NCBI GenBank assembly: GCA_903899985.1 | Contig: CAIULL010000068.1 | Span: forward strand, 1 to 47,901 | Direction of reading: 5' to 3' | Source: an uncultured Schlesneria sp. | GTDB taxonomy: Bacteria; Planctomycetota; Planctomycetia; Planctomycetales; Planctomycetaceae | Length of the DNA stretch: 47,901 bases | Shown: positions 9,120 through 17,709 of the stretch, piece by piece | Layout of the letters: the number at the start of each line of letters is the position of its first letter | Position numbering within the stretch: position 1 is the first letter of the stretch | Program-made: the position numbers and the translations under genes | Notes under the pieces: model-generated | Databases searched by the model: none | Told to the model about the DNA's origin: nothing | The model's input: only the letters and a program-made list of their open reading frames with translations

Positions 9120-10583
9120 ATGTTTGTAATCCCCGGCCAATACGGTAAAGACAACTGCGATGGCTATAGTCGACGGGAATTGCTGCGTGTTGGCGGTGCC
9201 TCGTTATTAGGATTATCACTTCCAACTCTTTTGAAAAACGAGAAAGCCCGTGCGGCCGACGATGCACGATATGGTGGTGTCGGATTCGGTAAAGCAAAAC
9301 ATGTGATTCTCGTCTATTTGCAAGGCGGGCCCAGCCACTTGGATCTTTGGGACCCGAAAACCGACGTTCCGGATAATGTTAAGAGCGTCTTTAAACCCAT
9401 TGATACGAAGCTGCCTGGTGTCCAGTTTACTGAACTCATGCCTAAGCTGGCTCAAGAGCTTGATAAGACCACTCTGTTGCGCGCTGTCAGTTATACGCCC
9501 AATGGATTGTTCAATCACACGGCCGCAATTTATCAAATGATGACGGGGTACACGGCAGACAAGGTGAGCCCATCGGGGCAACTTGAACCTCCAAGCCCGA
9601 AAGACTTTCCCAACTGGGGATGTCACGTCATCAAGGCCCGACCGCCAGAAGTTCCGATGCTTCCCTACGTCATGATGCCTCGCCCTCTTCAGGAGAGTGG
9701 CGTGATCGGTAAAGGGGGAAATGCCGGTTTCATGGGTCGCGCTTTCGATCCTTACACGCTGTACCCTGTCGGCGACGACATGGACATGACCAAGATGGAA
9801 CGGATTCGAGTCGACGATCTGCAACTGAGACCCGAAGTTCCGCAAGACCGTCTCGCTCGCCGCGCCAGCCTGCGTGAAACGGTGAATGCAAGCTTGAATG
9901 ATCTCGACAAAGCGGTCAGTAAATACGCCTTGGACGAATACTATGGCAAGGCTCTTTCACTGGTTCTTTCAGGACAGGCTCGTGAGGCGTTCAATCTGGG
10001 CGCCGAACCGAAAGAACTGCGTGAAAAGTATGGCAATAACACGTTCGGTCAAAGCTGTCTTCTCGCCCGCCGTCTGATCGAGGCGGGGACCCGTGTCGTC
10101 CAGGTGAACTGGCCAAAAGTTGCCAATTCGGACAACCATTCGTTCGACGTTCATACGGGCCTCTCGGCACGTATGAAGAACCAATCGGCGCCGATGCTTG
10201 ACGCGGGACTGTCGGGATTGATCGCGGACCTGGACGACCGGGGAATGTTGAAAGACACATTAGTTTTGGCGATCGGCGAATTCGGACGTAGTCCGAAACG
10301 AGGCGTCAGCACATCTGGCAACGGCAATTCGGATGATGGACGCGATCACTGGCCTTATTGTTACACTGGGATCATGGCCGGTGCAGGTGTGAAGCGAGGT
10401 TTCGTCTGGGGCAAGTCCGATCAGACGGCATCAGCCCCGGTTGAAAATCCAGTCCATCCGATTGAATTGTTAGCCACGATCTACCACAGTGTCGGGATGA
10501 ATCCTCGCCGGATGGTTTACAACCATCTCAACCAACCACGCGAGATGGTCAGTGCTGATGCGGTAACGGGAATTCTTTCGTAA
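9120..10583 (+). CDS. DUF1501 protein, Tat-exported
   Basis: A 487-residue DUF1501 protein, a sulfatase/alkaline-phosphatase-like family expanded in planctomycetes. The N-terminus has a twin-arginine signal (SRRELL at 17-22, followed by [11 protein letters not shown]), so it should be exported folded. Family landmarks include [53 protein letters not shown] and [17 protein letters not shown]1501 genes often follow a DUF1549/DUF1553 (PSD1) gene in planctomycetes, and that partner is missing here, so this is a stand-alone member. Substrate unknown. A TTG five codons upstream overlaps the likely ribosome site (GGGAG at 9107-9111), so ATG 9120 is the better start. Confidence 0.92.
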   Translation: MFVIPGQYGKDNCDGYSRRELLRVGGASLLGLSLPTLLKNEKARAADDARYGGVGFGKAKHVILVYLQGGPSHLDLWDPKTDVPDNVKSVFKPIDTKLPGVQFTELMPKLAQELDKTTLLRAVSYTPNGLFNHTAAIYQMMTGYTADKVSPSGQLEPPSPKDFPNWGCHVIKARPPEVPMLPYVMMPRPLQESGVIGKGGNAGFMGRAFDPYTLYPVGDDMDMTKMERIRVDDLQLRPEVPQDRLARRASLRETVNASLNDLDKAVSKYALDEYYGKALSLVLSGQAREAFNLGAEPKELREKYGNNTFGQSCLLARRLIEAGTRVVQVNWPKVANSDNHSFDVHTGLSARMKNQSAPMLDAGLSGLIADLDDRGMLKDTLVLAIGEFGRSPKRGVSTSGNGNSDDGRDHWPYCYTGIMAGAGVKRGFVWGKSDQTASAPVENPVHPIELLATIYHSVGMNPRRMVYNHLNQPREMVSADAVTGILS

Positions 10584-10735
10584 CACTCGTGACATCAACG
10601 CTTCAGCCTGGTTTTCTCGTGAGAAATCGGCTCGGGGAACGTGTTTTGTAAAACATGGCAAGACCGCATCACCAAGTTGCATGGTGAAGGCGGGCTTTGC
10701 CATTGGATTGCGATGATTCTCCAAGGGACCGATGC

Positions 10736-11377
10736 GTGACACCGATTGATCAGCTAATCCAAACGCTTTTCGACTACTTCAAAGATCATGCGGTAAAGCT
10801 CACGACAGGCTTGATCCTGATGACAGTTGGCTGGTATCTGGGAAATCGTCGAGCATCGACCGACTGGAAAAAACAAGAGTTTCTTGACCGATTGAATCTG
10901 TCGCTGAATACAATCGACGACGGAACACTCAAAATTCGGACCCTCGGGGAAAAGCGTTGCGAAGACGTCTTTCTTAACTCTGCAGCGGCAGAGACCGTAA
11001 AAAAAGTCGCTCGAAAGACAACGGCTGCCGACCCAATTCTTCCGATTCCAGTCGACGAGAACTGGTATTATCTTAATGCGGTTCTGAACACCCTCTCTGA
11101 GCAATTCGCAGAGGGGTTTCTCAAGCAGGATATGTGTGGGAAAGTGACTTCTGCAACGTACTTGATCGTACTGACGTGCGAGGCAGAAGGGGAGATGAAG
11201 ACTCGAAAGATTCGTGTGATGGTGATCCAAAAATCATTGCTGATCAATTTGCCACCCGAAATGCCGAAGCTTCAGTCGCCACGTCATGTGACTCGGTGGG
11301 CGACGCTACAATTCCTGGCTGCAGAATATGGTCGAAATCCCGCACGTTTTAAGGAAGTTGAACTCGCGGTTTCTTGA
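10736..11377 (+). CDS. Hypothetical single-pass membrane protein
   Basis: 213 residues; not recognised. One hydrophobic segment near the N-terminus (LTTGLILMTVGWYLG, about 24-38) is followed by a soluble domain of about 170 residues with no clear catalytic motif. The C-terminal part reads like a compact mixed alpha/beta domain (YLIVLTCEAEGEMKTRKIRVMVIQ in part). GTG 10736 is chosen as start because CAAGGGA lies 7-8 bases upstream and codons upstream of it look unlike protein. It lies 152 bp after the DUF1501 gene on the same strand and converges on bamA. A membrane-anchored cytoplasmic domain is likely; function unknown. Confidence 0.7.
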   Translation: MTPIDQLIQTLFDYFKDHAVKLTTGLILMTVGWYLGNRRASTDWKKQEFLDRLNLSLNTIDDGTLKIRTLGEKRCEDVFLNSAAAETVKKVARKTTAADPILPIPVDENWYYLNAVLNTLSEQFAEGFLKQDMCGKVTSATYLIVLTCEAEGEMKTRKIRVMVIQKSLLINLPPEMPKLQSPRHVTRWATLQFLAAEYGRNPARFKEVELAVS

Positions 11378-11505
11378 TCTTCAGACGACGAGTAAATCAG
11401 CCGTCATCGCCGAGATTGGCCTGAATTTCCATAGCTTTAACGAACGAAACTATTGCTGAAGGATTTCTTACGACCAGATTGGCTATTCATCAGCATCATG
11501 CTCGC

Positions 11506-14500
11506 CTATCGATTGACACCAATGTAGAAGGCGAAAATCTGTTGGATATCTGTCGGATCCTTCAACACCGGTGCGGCCAGGTCCAGAGCAATTGGCACAG
11601 GGCCCATCGCTGGAATTGTGATTCGCAAACCAGCACCGACCGACAGACGAAAGTTGCTGAGAGAAACCTGATCGTTGATCGTACCGAAATCTGAGAAACC
11701 GACGACCTTAACCATTTCGTTGGCAAGAACCGGCAGCATGTATTCGACTCCGCCGAGGACCATGAAATTACCCCCGGTCAAAACATTTTGTTGTGAGGGG
11801 CTGACGCCACGGAACGCGAATCCGCGGAAGGTTTGAAAGCCCCCTGCGTAGAACTTCTCGAAGATCGGCGTGTCACTGCCCGACCAGCTTGCCTGACCGC
11901 GCAGCAATAATGTGTGCTTTCCCTGGCCGTCGATTCGTTGATAGGTCGTGAAGTATTGACGTGCTTCCGCTTCAAATCGCGGGTAGTTGTATTGGCCGAA
12001 TGCTTGTTCATACCCCAAATCGATGTAGTGTCCTGTTGAGGACCCAAAGGCGGCGTCACGGGTATCATGGATCAATGAGGCGCGAACTGTCGAAAGCAGG
12101 TTATATCCGACGGATTGTTGCAGGATTGATGGCGTAGGAACAGTGGGATTATAGACATCGACATCTTCCAGACGCAGCGCGAGGGCCGACGACCATCTCT
12201 GCGACAGTTGCTTTCCCAGTCGGATTCGCCCGCCAATTCGGTTTTCATACCAGTTCCGATAATATCGGGTGAAGTAAAAACCGCTCACGCCGAGATTGAA
12301 ATTCGAATCCAGGAAGTAGGGATCCTGCCAGTCCACCAGGTAGCGGCTGACTTGCGTTCCCGGCATTGCTTCGATTTTAAATTTCTGTCCACCACCTCGC
12401 CATGCGGTTCCATCAAGAATACTTTGAAAACTTGTCGGTGGTCTCAAGATGTCGAAGTTTTGCTCACTGAGAACAATGTTACCTACAACCCCCGCGTCGC
12501 TGTTCACGCCGACACCGAACATCAAACGGCCAGTACGGGCTTCGGACACGTAAGCGTCGAGATCGATAAACTCTGGCGGCGGCATTCGAGTCCAGTCGCC
12601 CGGATCGGGGTTCCGAATGGCATTTCCAAAAGGGTCACCCTGAGGACTGTTATCAAAGCCGAAGTTCGCCGGCGGTTGCAGGGGATCGCGACTTTGCGCG
12701 CGAAAAATGGGTGTGATTGGTGAAAGAGCTGCGTCCACAACCCTGGTGGGTTGCTTTTCTGGAATCGAAATCGGCGGTGCAATCTGGTCGAAATGTGATG
12801 CGACGGTGACGAAAGGATCACGACTTTCTTCACGCGAACCCTTCGTTCCGACCCAACTCTGTAAACCAAACATTCCCCCTGGCTGAATGTCTTGAGAAAA
12901 TGGAGCCAGAATCGGCTTGGCCGTTGATGTTGGCTTCTTCGGTGTCGTTACCGGATCACGAAGTGTGGATCGTTTCTGTCCATCAGAAGATTGACTGCGA
13001 ACGACATCATCATAATTGCTTTTATCAACCCAGCTATCACCCTGAACCCGGTTCGTTTCAATACGAACTCCACCGTCCTCTTTAGTTTCGAAGTTCTGAG
13101 AACCTTCGAGACGCCGTTTCGTCAACTGAATTTTCTTGGGATCAGCCAGATCGCCAGGCTGAATCGTCGCAATGTTTCGAACGATGTTCGTTCGAGTATG
13201 CGGATGATCGCCAAGGATGTGAACGTTGATATTTCGAACGCGGTAGACCTTGTCCTCTTCAATCTTATAAACAATGTCGACGATTCCTTCCTCTTCCGTC
13301 CATCGCGGCACAGCATCGACACGGCAGAAAAGGCGTCCTTGTTCGCCATACTTTGTTTTGATCGCATCAACGTCTTTATTGATGTCGCGCGTGTTGTACG
13401 GAATTCCTTCAGCAACCTTCATCATCCCTCGAATTTCTTCTGAGGAAAGTATGTTGTTGCCATCAACTTCAATATTACGAATCTTGTAACGAATCCCTTC
13501 GTCAACGTCGTAATGAATCTCGACCTTTGATTTGTCTTCAGAGAACTTCAATGAATGCTTGATGTCGACATCAAAGTAACCAAGACTGTGGTAATACTGC
13601 TTGACCCCTTCGATGTCGTCTTTAATTGTTGAGGGATCGTATTTGCCGCCAAAATAGGGGATTATTCGAACTTTGGTCCGTGTCTTCGTGGCAAGAATTC
13701 CGTCGTAAAAGTCCTTGTTTCCGTCGAATTTGACGGACGAAACGTGAACCTTCGGACCTTCACTGATCAGAAAGACAACTTCACGATCTTCGCGATCGTT
13801 TCCCTTTTCAAGCTCCACCGTGGCAAACGCAAAGCCTTTGTCGTGATAGTACTCTTCAATCCGGCGAGCACATTCACGGTTTGAGCTGACATCAAAAGGA
13901 CTACCCGGCTTAAGCTGGGTCATTGCATCGAAGACCTTTTGCTTGACCTTCTTCAAGCCTTTATATTCAACGCGCCGAACGATCGGGCGTTCCAGCACGC
14001 GAAAGACCAGAATAACGCCTTCATCGGTTCGACGAAGTGTCGGCTCGACAGTGGCAAACCAGCGGGTTCGCACGAGGGCATCGACATCGTCCTTGATCTG
14101 CTTCTGTGTCACAGGTCGACCGGGACGAGTTTTAATGTGCTTGGCAATCTCGGGATCGGGAATGGTTGAATTCCCTTCGATGATCACATCGCTCAGCGCC
14201 TCATCAAGATGAAACGGGCTTTCAGGCTTTCCATCAGGTTCATCGAAACTAGAAACTTGTCGAATTTTTGACGGTTTCTGAGTCCCAGGCAGTGTGATCG
14301 CCGACCGATCCTTTCGATTCGCCGCACTGTCGCTTGACCGCTTCGGGGTTGGCAGATCGGGTGTCGTATCAGAATCAGGATCAGGGACGCTCAAGCCGCT
14401 TCGCTTCGGAGGCTGGGCATCTGCAGGCCCCACAAAAGCGAGGTTCCCAATCAGAAAGGATATTATCAGTGTGAGAAACCAACGAACGACTGGGGCTTTA

Positions 14501-14583
14501 AGGTCACATCGAGTCGTGAGAATCGATTTTAGCCACTGAATTTCTTCCGAGACCTTCGGCCAGAACCTTGAAAATGCCATCAT
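11506..14583 (-). CDS. bamA: BamA/Omp85 outer-membrane assembly factor
   Basis: The protein has about 1025 residues from the chosen start, versus roughly 800 in E. coli BamA. A hydrophobic signal (VVRWFLTLIISFLIG, ending FVGPADAQ) leads to a Pro/Ser-rich stretch. Five POTRA-like repeats follow, recognisable by lines such as VIIEGNSTIPDPEI, VRRVEYKGLKKV, VSSVKFDGNKDF, IRNIEVDGNNIL and VRNINVHILG. Then comes a low-complexity linker of about 150 residues rich in Pro, Ser, Gln and Asp, and a 16-strand-type Omp85 barrel containing the conserved FRGF-type loop in GGFQTFRGFAFRG. It should insert beta-barrel proteins into the outer membrane. The open frame continues upstream to an ATG at 14766. I prefer the double ATG at 14583/14580, since residues before it look non-coding and the signal then lies closer to the N-terminus. 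It is divergent from hpnC. Confidence 0.92.
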   Translation of the reverse strand: MMAFSRFWPKVSEEIQWLKSILTTRCDLKAPVVRWFLTLIISFLIGNLAFVGPADAQPPKRSGLSVPDPDSDTTPDLPTPKRSSDSAANRKDRSAITLPGTQKPSKIRQVSSFDEPDGKPESPFHLDEALSDVIIEGNSTIPDPEIAKHIKTRPGRPVTQKQIKDDVDALVRTRWFATVEPTLRRTDEGVILVFRVLERPIVRRVEYKGLKKVKQKVFDAMTQLKPGSPFDVSSNRECARRIEEYYHDKGFAFATVELEKGNDREDREVVFLISEGPKVHVSSVKFDGNKDFYDGILATKTRTKVRIIPYFGGKYDPSTIKDDIEGVKQYYHSLGYFDVDIKHSLKFSEDKSKVEIHYDVDEGIRYKIRNIEVDGNNILSSEEIRGMMKVAEGIPYNTRDINKDVDAIKTKYGEQGRLFCRVDAVPRWTEEEGIVDIVYKIEEDKVYRVRNINVHILGDHPHTRTNIVRNIATIQPGDLADPKKIQLTKRRLEGSQNFETKEDGGVRIETNRVQGDSWVDKSNYDDVVRSQSSDGQKRSTLRDPVTTPKKPTSTAKPILAPFSQDIQPGGMFGLQSWVGTKGSREESRDPFVTVASHFDQIAPPISIPEKQPTRVVDAALSPITPIFRAQSRDPLQPPANFGFDNSPQGDPFGNAIRNPDPGDWTRMPPPEFIDLDAYVSEARTGRLMFGVGVNSDAGVVGNIVLSEQNFDILRPPTSFQSILDGTAWRGGGQKFKIEAMPGTQVSRYLVDWQDPYFLDSNFNLGVSGFYFTRYYRNWYENRIGGRIRLGKQLSQRWSSALALRLEDVDVYNPTVPTPSILQQSVGYNLLSTVRASLIHDTRDAAFGSSTGHYIDLGYEQAFGQYNYPRFEAEARQYFTTYQRIDGQGKHTLLLRGQASWSGSDTPIFEKFYAGGFQTFRGFAFRGVSPSQQNVLTGGNFMVLGGVEYMLPVLANEMVKVVGFSDFGTINDQVSLSNFRLSVGAGLRITIPAMGPVPIALDLAAPVLKDPTDIQQIFAFYIGVNR

Positions 14584-14923
14584 CAACCGCGAAGCGTTTA
14601 CGCCTGTTCGCAGCCAAGTGACATTGGAGGTTTTACGACCGGGGTGCTGGATCATACGATCTTTTCTCACGGGCACGAGCACGAGGCATTGCACCGAATT
14701 TCGAGCACGGAAATGACAACTATCGGACATGAATTTTGCGAAAGGAAGCAGGGTTTTACGGATCATCGAATCACCGGCGAATCCTGCGCGGGGGGAGAAT
14801 TAGCCGAAATTTTAAATCAAGACAAGACGAACCAGAGCCGGAAACGCTAAAACAGTCCTCTTTAGAATCAGACAGTCGATTCCCGAAACAAAATCTGACG
14901 ACTAGCCAGAAAGCTTTAATCCG

Positions 14924-15862
14924 TTGTTTTTAAACGATCTGCAGAAATACGGCCCGGAAAACATCGGCGCAATCAAACCCCTTGAACGACACGAGGCCGA
15001 AGCCTATTGCCGGAAGCTCGCGACATCACATTATGAAAATTTCCCAATGGTGTCCTGGCTGCTACCTCAGGGCCTCCATCAGCACTTTTATAACGTCTAT
15101 GCATACTGCCGCTGGGCCGATGACCTGGGTGACGAAATCGGTGATAGCGCAAAATCACTCGAATTACTGAACTGGTGGCGCAGCGAGTTGCTGGCCTGTT
15201 ACGCGGGACAACTGAAGCATCCCGTCTTTATCGCGCTCAAGCCAACCATCGACGAATTCTCGATTCCACAGGAACCGTTCCTCGACCTGCTGTCAGCATT
15301 TGAGCAGGACCAGTCGGTCTGCGAATACAAAACGTTCGACCAGTTGCGCGACTACTGTCGACGGAGTGCTGATCCCGTCGGTCGACTGGTGCTTCATCTT
15401 TGTCGAGAACACACCGATCAGAACATTGTCTGGTCCGATTCCATTTGTACGGGATTACAATTAGCCAATTTCTGGCAGGATGTGGCACGTGATTTTAAGA
15501 TCGGTCGAATCTATCTCCCTCAAGAGGATTACGAACGATTTGGCTACCAGCGCGAGGATTTCAATTTCCAACGCATCAACCCGGCGTTCCTGGAATTGAT
15601 GAAATTCGAAGTCGAACGCGCACGCCAGTTCCTGGTCGACGGCCTGCCACTGATCGAACACCTGCCAGGCCGATTACAAGTCGACATCGATCTCTTCGCC
15701 CACGGCGGCCTTAAAATTCTGCAACGCATCGAATCGATCGGCTATCGAGTCTGGGAAAAACGCCCCAAGGTCACAAAGCTCGACGCAATCGGCCTGCTAA
15801 TCGGCGCTCTCTGGCGAAAGTTTTTTCGACGCACCAACGCAGATGGCGTCGCCAGCAAGTAA
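14924..15862 (+). CDS. hpnC: HpnC, hydroxysqualene synthase
   Basis: 312 residues of the trans-isoprenyl diphosphate synthase (squalene/phytoene synthase) fold. The first aspartate-rich site is YCRWADDLGDE and the second is LQLANFWQDVARD, followed by GRIYLPQEDYERFGY. N-terminal wording SHYENFPMVSWLLP and the ADDLGDE form fit HpnC rather than HpnD. HpnC converts presqualene diphosphate to hydroxysqualene in the HpnCDE route to squalene, which feeds hopanoids or sterols. The matching HpnD lies about 11 kb downstream, and HpnE is not in the window. No ATG exists near the N-terminus and a stop codon lies 18 bases upstream of TTG 14924, so that TTG is the only reasonable start. Confidence 0.9.
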   Translation: MFLNDLQKYGPENIGAIKPLERHEAEAYCRKLATSHYENFPMVSWLLPQGLHQHFYNVYAYCRWADDLGDEIGDSAKSLELLNWWRSELLACYAGQLKHPVFIALKPTIDEFSIPQEPFLDLLSAFEQDQSVCEYKTFDQLRDYCRRSADPVGRLVLHLCREHTDQNIVWSDSICTGLQLANFWQDVARDFKIGRIYLPQEDYERFGYQREDFNFQRINPAFLELMKFEVERARQFLVDGLPLIEHLPGRLQVDIDLFAHGGLKILQRIESIGYRVWEKRPKVTKLDAIGLLIGALWRKFFRRTNADGVASK

Positions 15863-15970
15863 TCGAAATACAATTTCGGCAGGCTGTTGCTCGACATTTT
15901 ACAAACCCCGTGACTTGAACAGTATTCCGATTTTGTCGAGATCCATTCAACTGAAAATAAAGGTTTTTCA

Positions 15971-16357
15971 ATGAATGAAGATGAATTGAAATCGACGACA
16001 GAGCGAATTATTGGGTGTGCGTTCAAAGTGTTGAACACGCTCGGAACGGGGTTCATTGAGGAGGTCTATCACAATGCTCTGGTTCATGAGCTGACAAAAA
16101 ACGGATTGGCTGTGAAATCGAAGCAGCCAATCCCAGTCTTCTACGATGAGGTTGAAGTCGGCAAATTCTTCCCTGACATCCTCGTCAACGACATCGTGAT
16201 CATCGAGCTGAAAGCCACGAAGGCTCACGACGACGCCTTCACGGCTCAGTGCCTTAATTACCTCAAGGCCACAGGAAAGCCGATTTGCCTTCTGCTGAAT
16301 TTCGGAAACCGGCAACTCGATATTCGTCGTTACCGAAGTCCACAGACGCGATCCTGA
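15971..16357 (+). CDS. GxxExxY protein (PDDEXK_3-type)
   Basis: A 128-residue protein with the defining GTGFIEEVY motif (GxxExxY) at about 28-36. The nuclease-like core FFPDILVNDIVIIELKA supplies the D and ExK of a PD-(D/E)xK fold, and AQCLNYLKATGKPICLLLNFG is family-typical. Full length for the family. Biological role not established. From memory, these genes are scattered in planctomycetes and other environmental bacteria and are often embedded in short palindromic repeats. Here two hairpin copies start 26 bases after the stop codon. The gene therefore looks like part of a mobile or repeat-associated unit rather than a housekeeping gene. Confidence 0.88.
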   Translation: MNEDELKSTTERIIGCAFKVLNTLGTGFIEEVYHNALVHELTKNGLAVKSKQPIPVFYDEVEVGKFFPDILVNDIVIIELKATKAHDDAFTAQCLNYLKATGKPICLLLNFGNRQLDIRRYRSPQTRS

Positions 16358-16382
16358 TCGGGTATGGCGAAGAAAAGATTTT

Positions 16383-16513
16383 CAGCCACAGATGCACACA
16401 GATTTGCACAGATAAAGGCAAAGTCCGAAGAGATTTAAATGCGAATGCCTTGATCAAATCCCTGTTTTTGATCCTGCTCTTATCTGTGTCCATCTGTGTG
16501 AATCTGTGGATGA
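16383..16513. repeat. CACAGAT-type hairpin element, copy A
   Basis: A 131 bp element with imperfect inverted ends. The left arm (16383-16415) holds CACAGAT three times at 10 bp steps (CACAGATGCACACAGAT, then CACAGAT). The right arm (16480-16513) holds the inverse, ATCTGTG three times. It starts 26 bases after the GxxExxY gene. No open frame of its own, so MITE- or REP-like. Confidence 0.85.
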
Positions 16514-16551
16514 CTCGTCTCTTTCTCTATGAAAACCAAAAATACGTTAAA

Positions 16552-16683
16552 CAGCCACAGATGCACACAGATTTGCACAGATAAAGGCAATGCCCGAAGA
16601 GATTTAAATGCGAACGCCTTGATCAAATCCCTGTTTTTTATCCTGCTCTTATCTGTGTCCATCTGTGTGAATCTGTGGATGAC
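16552..16683. repeat. CACAGAT-type hairpin element, copy B
   Basis: Nearly identical to copy A including the core between the arms (GAGATTTAAATGCGAA), lying 169 bp further on in the same orientation. The closeness of A and B points to a recent local duplication. The remaining stretch up to 16918 has no recognised feature. Confidence 0.85.
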
Positions 16684-16918
16684 TCTTATTCGTGCAATTC
16701 GTCAGATTCGTGGTTAAAACTCTTTTGTATTATTCCACATTTTTCATAGCATAACTCAAAGAATTGGTTCACCTGAATTTTTCCGTTGGTGGAATCTTCG
16801 TCTCTTACTCAGATTTGTGTGATGAGTGTTACAGAACAGAGATGAAAAACGTTTGGAAACCGTGTATACCGATCAGTGAATTTTCAAACACATACTTCAA
16901 ACAATGGAAGTCTCTCAA

Positions 16919-17437
16919 ATGTCGACGACTTACAGTTGCCCACATTGCAAACACGCTCTGAAGTTACTTGAAAATCAAATCAATACAAATGTGCCTTGCT
17001 CGGCATGCGGGCAGTGGTTCTTCGCTTCGAGCACGCCATCAAACGTGCATCGGTCGACTTCTTCTCCCGATGTTTCGACCGGCGGTCGCAAATTAAATCC
17101 AATCCAACGCGTGACCGACTCGACACAATTTCTGTTCGCTATGTGCGCTGCAGCGGGACTTTTGATCGCAGGCATCATTGGTTTTTTCATATGGCAGGAT
17201 ACGGAAAAGGCAAGCAATCCGCCGGTCTCAAACAAGGCGCCCATCGCCAACCCGCTACCTCCAAAAGCACCTGAGCCCCCCGAAGCAAAAAAGATTCCTG
17301 ATGCCGAAATATCAACGAGTAAGCCTGATGTGTCAGCCCCGAATCCGGAATTGAAAAATCCGACTCCTGAACTCGAAAAGCTCACCTCTGAAGACCAATC
17401 GGGAAAAGCCGAAGCGAAAGCGACTAACCCCGAATGA
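16919..17437 (+). CDS. Zinc-ribbon protein with one membrane segment and Pro/Glu-rich tail
   Basis: 172 residues, family not recognised. The N-terminus is a small zinc ribbon with two CxxC knuckles (CPHC and CSAC, about residues 7-33). A short linker leads to one membrane helix (FLFAMCAAAGLLIAGIIGFF, about 81-100). The C-terminal 65 residues are rich in Pro, Lys, Glu and Ser and look disordered. Such zinc-ribbon/TM proteins are common in planctomycetes and have no assigned role. ATG 16919 is preferred over ATG 16904 because GGAAG lies 8 bases before it. Hairpin copies lie on both sides (A/B upstream, C downstream), and the next gene also combines a small N-terminal domain, linker and membrane helix. 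Confidence 0.72.
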   Translation: MSTTYSCPHCKHALKLLENQINTNVPCSACGQWFFASSTPSNVHRSTSSPDVSTGGRKLNPIQRVTDSTQFLFAMCAAAGLLIAGIIGFFIWQDTEKASNPPVSNKAPIANPLPPKAPEPPEAKKIPDAEISTSKPDVSAPNPELKNPTPELEKLTSEDQSGKAEAKATNPE

Positions 17438-17450
17438 TGCTTCATCCGCT

Positions 17451-17487
17451 GAGTCGTTTTGAATAATTAACGGGCCGACTTCATGCC
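17451..17487. repeat. 37 bp duplicated sequence, copy 1
   Basis: GAGTCGTTTTGAATAATTAA followed by CGGGCCGACTTCATGCC. It recurs at 20665-20701 with four differences. It lies 13 bases before hairpin copy C, while the second copy lies just after hairpin copy D. Confidence 0.8.
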
Positions 17488-17500
17488 TAAAAAAGATTAT

Positions 17501-17632
17501 CAGCCACAGATGCACACAGATTTTCACAGATAAAGACAAATATGAATGAGATTTAAATGAAACACTTTTGTTAAAATTTCTGCTGCTTTTCCTGCTCTTG
17601 CCCGTTTCCATCTGCGTGAATCTGTGGATGAC
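17501..17632. repeat. CACAGAT-type hairpin element, copy C
   Basis: More diverged member of the family: the left arm (CAGCCACAGATGCACACAG onward) is well kept, the core varies, and the right arm reads TTTCCATCTGCGTGAATCTG then TGGATGACTC. Placed between the zinc-ribbon gene and the GYF_2/WD40 gene. Confidence 0.8.
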
Positions 17633-17709
17633 TCTTATCTTTCACGAAAGGAAATACAAAGACGACGACCAACTGATTTATTGATGGAAGACTTCGCAAG
17701 GCTCTTTTA

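Noticed and set aside
16285-16717. Open frames giving peptides such as HRCTQICTDKG and LLSVSICVNLWM
   Set aside because: They are translations of hairpin elements A and B, and the same peptides appear on both strands because the element is palindromic.
16383-17632. Repeated short words considered as a CRISPR array
   Set aside because: Copies are 130 bp palindromes with irregular spacing and similar cores, with no unique spacers of even length and no cas gene nearby.
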